A model generated the notes under the pieces. That model worked only from the letters and a program-made list of their open reading frames with translations, was not told where the DNA came from and did no database searches. A program made the position numbers and the translations under genes. Of a stretch of 17,047 nt of DNA, positions 14,797 through 17,047 are shown one piece after another (the first letter of the stretch is position 1; each line of letters starts with the position of its first letter). The stretch comes from DATKZB01 sp035528235 (lineage in GTDB: Bacteria; Planctomycetota; Phycisphaerae; FEN-1346), in assembly GCA_035528235.1 (NCBI GenBank), contig DATKZB010000061.1, positions 1 through 17,047 of the forward strand, read 5' to 3'.

Positions 14797-17047
14797 CTAT
14801 CCGGTCCCCTGCTTGATCTGGGCCAGGCGTTGGCGGGCCACGTCGGCCCACTCGCTTTTCGGGTAATCCTTGACGACGCGCTGGAGCAGGCTGGCCGCCT
14901 CGGCCGTCTCTTTCTTCGCCAGATGGGCCTGGGCCGCCTCGCACCACGCCTGGGCGTGCCACTGGGGGTAATCGTAGGTGTGCGGCACGACGAGGAGGGC
15001 CTGGATGGCCTCGTCGTACCGTTTCTGCGCCAGCCGGCACAGACCGATCTGGAGTTGGGCCCTGGCGGCCACCTCGGCCGCCGTGTGGCGGGTCACCTGG
15101 ACGTATACGTTGACGGCGGCATCGTACTCCTTGACGTTCTGCATGGCCCAGCCGACGCCGTAACGCGCCTCCTCGACCCACGGGCTGTTCGCGTACCGCT
15201 GACAGAGGATCTCGAGCGCCTGGCGGCTGGGTCCCCACTGGCCGGCCTGGGCATAGGCGTAGCCGAGGCGCAGCAGGGCCCGGTCGCTCACGCCGCGGAC
15301 GTTGTGCAGCGGCGGCTGGTCGCGGAACGGCGTCAACTGCTCGATGGCCTTGGCCCAGTTCTTCTGGCCGGCGTAGGCCTCGCCCGCCAGGTACCGCGCC
15401 TCGGCCGCGAACGGGCTCTTGGCGTTCTTCTGGACCGCTTCGGCCTGGGCGAGGGCCGACTTGGCGTCGTCCCTGGCGAGGAACGAGGCCGCCAGGCGCA
15501 GGCGGATCTGCTCCGCCAGTTCCGCCGGCAGGTTGTTGGCCAGCGCGTCGGCCAGCAGTTCCAGGGCGCTGTCGCTGTTGCCGCGCTCGGCATCCATCTC
15601 GGCCAACTCCAGCCGGGCCTGGATGGCCAGCGAAGACTCCGGCGCCGCCGCGATGAGACGGCCGTAATGGTAGCTGGCGGTCTTCTCGGACGGCTGGGCG
15701 GGAACGGCCGAGAGCGGGACCTCGGGCCCCGCCAGCGGCGGCAGCGTCTCACCGGCCGGCAGGTTCTTGGCCAGTTTGGCTCGGGCCCGCTCGAGGGCGT
15801 CGCGCTCGAGTTTCTGCCGGGCCGCCTCCGTCTCGGCCTGGGCCAACACGCGGTGACACCAGGCCAGTTCGTAGAGCATGCGCAGGTGCGACTCCGACGT
15901 GGGCGACTTCTTGCGGAGCACCTCGACCTGGGCGTTCAGCGGCGCGATGATCTGGTGGAGTTTGCCGACGGCCGCCTGCATGGCCTGGGTCGCCGCAGCG
16001 ACCTCCTCGGGCTTGGCGCCCGGCTTGGCGGCGGCCTGGCGGGCGGCATCCAACTGGCCCGCCAGATCCTCGCGGCGACACTGGGCGGCGCGCCACACGG
16101 CGTCGGTCGCCTCCGGACGGTCGGCGAACTGCTTGGCCAGCGCGTCGAACAGCGCCAGCGCCTCGTCGCGCTTGCCGGACTCCTTCAGCGCCAGGGCATG
16201 CTCGTACTGCAGCATCGGGACCCAGTCGCGGCGATCGGGGTCCTTGAGCAGATTCGGCTCGTGGAAGGCCCGGCCCTGGGCGAGGACGTTAACGGCATCG
16301 GCGGCCTTGCCCCGCGCCCGCAGCAGCGTCGAGAGGCGCGCGAGGGCCAGCGGCGCCACGGGCGCGCCGCGGAGCGGGTCGCCCTGGAACCGCCCGAACT
16401 CGTTCGCGGCCGTGCCGGAGTCGCCCAGCAGCACCAGGCACTTGGCCCTCTCGAAGACGGCCACGGCCTGCCGGATGGGGTCCTTGGCGGTGTGCGGCAT
16501 GGCCCGGTCGTAAGCCCCCCTGGCCAGGGCGAGCCGTTTCTGGCGCTCGGCCGGGTCGGCCAGCACGGCGGCGATGCGTTGGTAGCAGTGGCCGAGTTTC
16601 AGCATGGCGTCGGCCGTCTGCGGATTCTCGCCTTGCGACGAGACGTAGGCTTCGAGCAGTTTGACGGCCGTTTCGGTCTGGTCGATGAGCCGGGCCGCCT
16701 GGATCGCGTCGTCGGCCTCGGCCGGCAGGCCGCGAATCACACAGTCGGCCAGCAGGTACGGGCCCTTGGCCAACGGGCCCTGGCGCTCGGCCTCGGGGAT
16801 CGCGCCCAGGACCGCCGCGGCTTCCGGGTACTGACCGACGCGATAGTGCACCGTGGCCATGGCCTGCCGGGCCAGGTTGACGTGCGGGAACTCGGGGTAC
16901 TGCTTGATGAGGCGATCGTAGCGCTTGAGCGTTTCGTCGAAGAGGCGGTTGGCCTCGGCCTGCCTCGCGGCCGCCTCGGGCGCGTCGGCCGCCTTCGTGG
17001 CCGCCAGGTACGCGTTCTCGGCGTAGCGGAACAGAACGCCCGGCAAC
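14797..17047 (-). CDS. TPR-repeat protein, 5'-truncated by the window edge
   Basis: At least 749 aa are visible. The frame is open at the right edge and the first codons (LPGVLFRYAENAYLAATKAA) are mid-helix, so the true start lies outside. The chain is almost entirely tandem helix pairs of the TPR type, clearest in the C-terminal half: YHYGRLIAAAPESSLAIQARLELAEMDAERG, ARYLAGEAYAGQKNWAKAIEQL, LLRLGYAYAQAGQWGPSRQAL, ARYGVGWAMQNVKEYDAAVNVY, LQIGLCRLAQKRYDEAIQAL, WCEAAQAHLAKKETAEAASLLQRVVKDYP. A low-complexity, coiled-coil-prone stretch (DLAGQLDAARQAAAKPGAKPEEVAAATQAM) divides the two halves. Such arrays are protein-interaction scaffolds, resembling BamD/YbgF-type periplasmic TPR proteins. Whether it is exported cannot be told without the N-terminus. 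It ends one base before the FG-GAP gene. Confidence 0.85.
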   Translation of the reverse strand, partial: LPGVLFRYAENAYLAATKAADAPEAAARQAEANRLFDETLKRYDRLIKQYPEFPHVNLARQAMATVHYRVGQYPEAAAVLGAIPEAERQGPLAKGPYLLADCVIRGLPAEADDAIQAARLIDQTETAVKLLEAYVSSQGENPQTADAMLKLGHCYQRIAAVLADPAERQKRLALARGAYDRAMPHTAKDPIRQAVAVFERAKCLVLLGDSGTAANEFGRFQGDPLRGAPVAPLALARLSTLLRARGKAADAVNVLAQGRAFHEPNLLKDPDRRDWVPMLQYEHALALKESGKRDEALALFDALAKQFADRPEATDAVWRAAQCRREDLAGQLDAARQAAAKPGAKPEEVAAATQAMQAAVGKLHQIIAPLNAQVEVLRKKSPTSESHLRMLYELAWCHRVLAQAETEAARQKLERDALERARAKLAKNLPAGETLPPLAGPEVPLSAVPAQPSEKTASYHYGRLIAAAPESSLAIQARLELAEMDAERGNSDSALELLADALANNLPAELAEQIRLRLAASFLARDDAKSALAQAEAVQKNAKSPFAAEARYLAGEAYAGQKNWAKAIEQLTPFRDQPPLHNVRGVSDRALLRLGYAYAQAGQWGPSRQALEILCQRYANSPWVEEARYGVGWAMQNVKEYDAAVNVYVQVTRHTAAEVAARAQLQIGLCRLAQKRYDEAIQALLVVPHTYDYPQWHAQAWCEAAQAHLAKKETAEAASLLQRVVKDYPKSEWADVARQRLAQIKQGTG

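Noticed and set aside
13134..14816. Plus-strand open frame of 560 codons
   Set aside because: Codon-aligned antisense of the FG-GAP gene, explained by the same GC-rich codon bias.
1..17047. CRISPR arrays, tRNA or rRNA genes, insertion sequences, attachment sites
   Set aside because: No regularly spaced repeats, no transposase or integrase, and no RNA gene was recognised. Nearly all sequence is occupied by the described genes.

Overview
The window is GC-rich and densely coded. Every gene I can support lies on the minus strand, so transcription runs from high to low coordinates. No intergenic stretch exceeds about 150 bases. The protein set is lipoprotein and Sec-type exports, FG-GAP/VCBS and PQQ-like propellers, a YdjY domain, a long TPR protein and very large multidomain glycoside hydrolases. 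It suggests a Gram-negative-type bacterium of the PVC group, most likely an uncultured planctomycete. This placement is inferred from gene style; no rRNA or other marker is present.

Right block (about 9760-17047): four tightly packed genes of one envelope-type operon, read right to left. They are a 5'-truncated TPR-repeat protein, an exported FG-GAP propeller with a jelly-roll insertion, an exported PQQ-like propeller fused to a YdjY domain, and a small Pro/Ala-rich protein with one membrane anchor or signal peptide. Spacings are 1, 10 and 28 nt, which implies co-expression. Their shared function is unknown.

Left block (1-9739): an L-arabinofuranoside/furanose utilisation locus. A plausible promoter (TTGGCG-N17-TATGAT) and a 5' leader with two perfect hairpins precede an exported GH51 alpha-L-arabinofuranosidase carrying an inserted concanavalin-like domain. 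Next, 21 nt on, comes a 1603-residue exported fusion of a GH127 beta-L-arabinofuranosidase and a GH51 alpha-L-arabinofuranosidase, joined by two carbohydrate-binding-like modules. After a 102-nt gap with two hairpins and a second candidate promoter come a YtfQ-like furanose-binding lipoprotein and a YtfR-like duplicated ABC ATPase. The ATPase runs off the left edge inside its second signature motif (LSGGN). The partner permeases (YtfT/YjfF) are expected just beyond that edge.

Reading the left block together: secreted enzymes remove both alpha- and beta-linked L-arabinofuranose, and a transporter whose closest recognisable relative binds a furanose sugar takes up the product. A pathway that releases and imports the five-membered-ring form is the most interesting hypothesis here. 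Cytoplasmic arabinose catabolism genes (araA/B/D) are not in the window.
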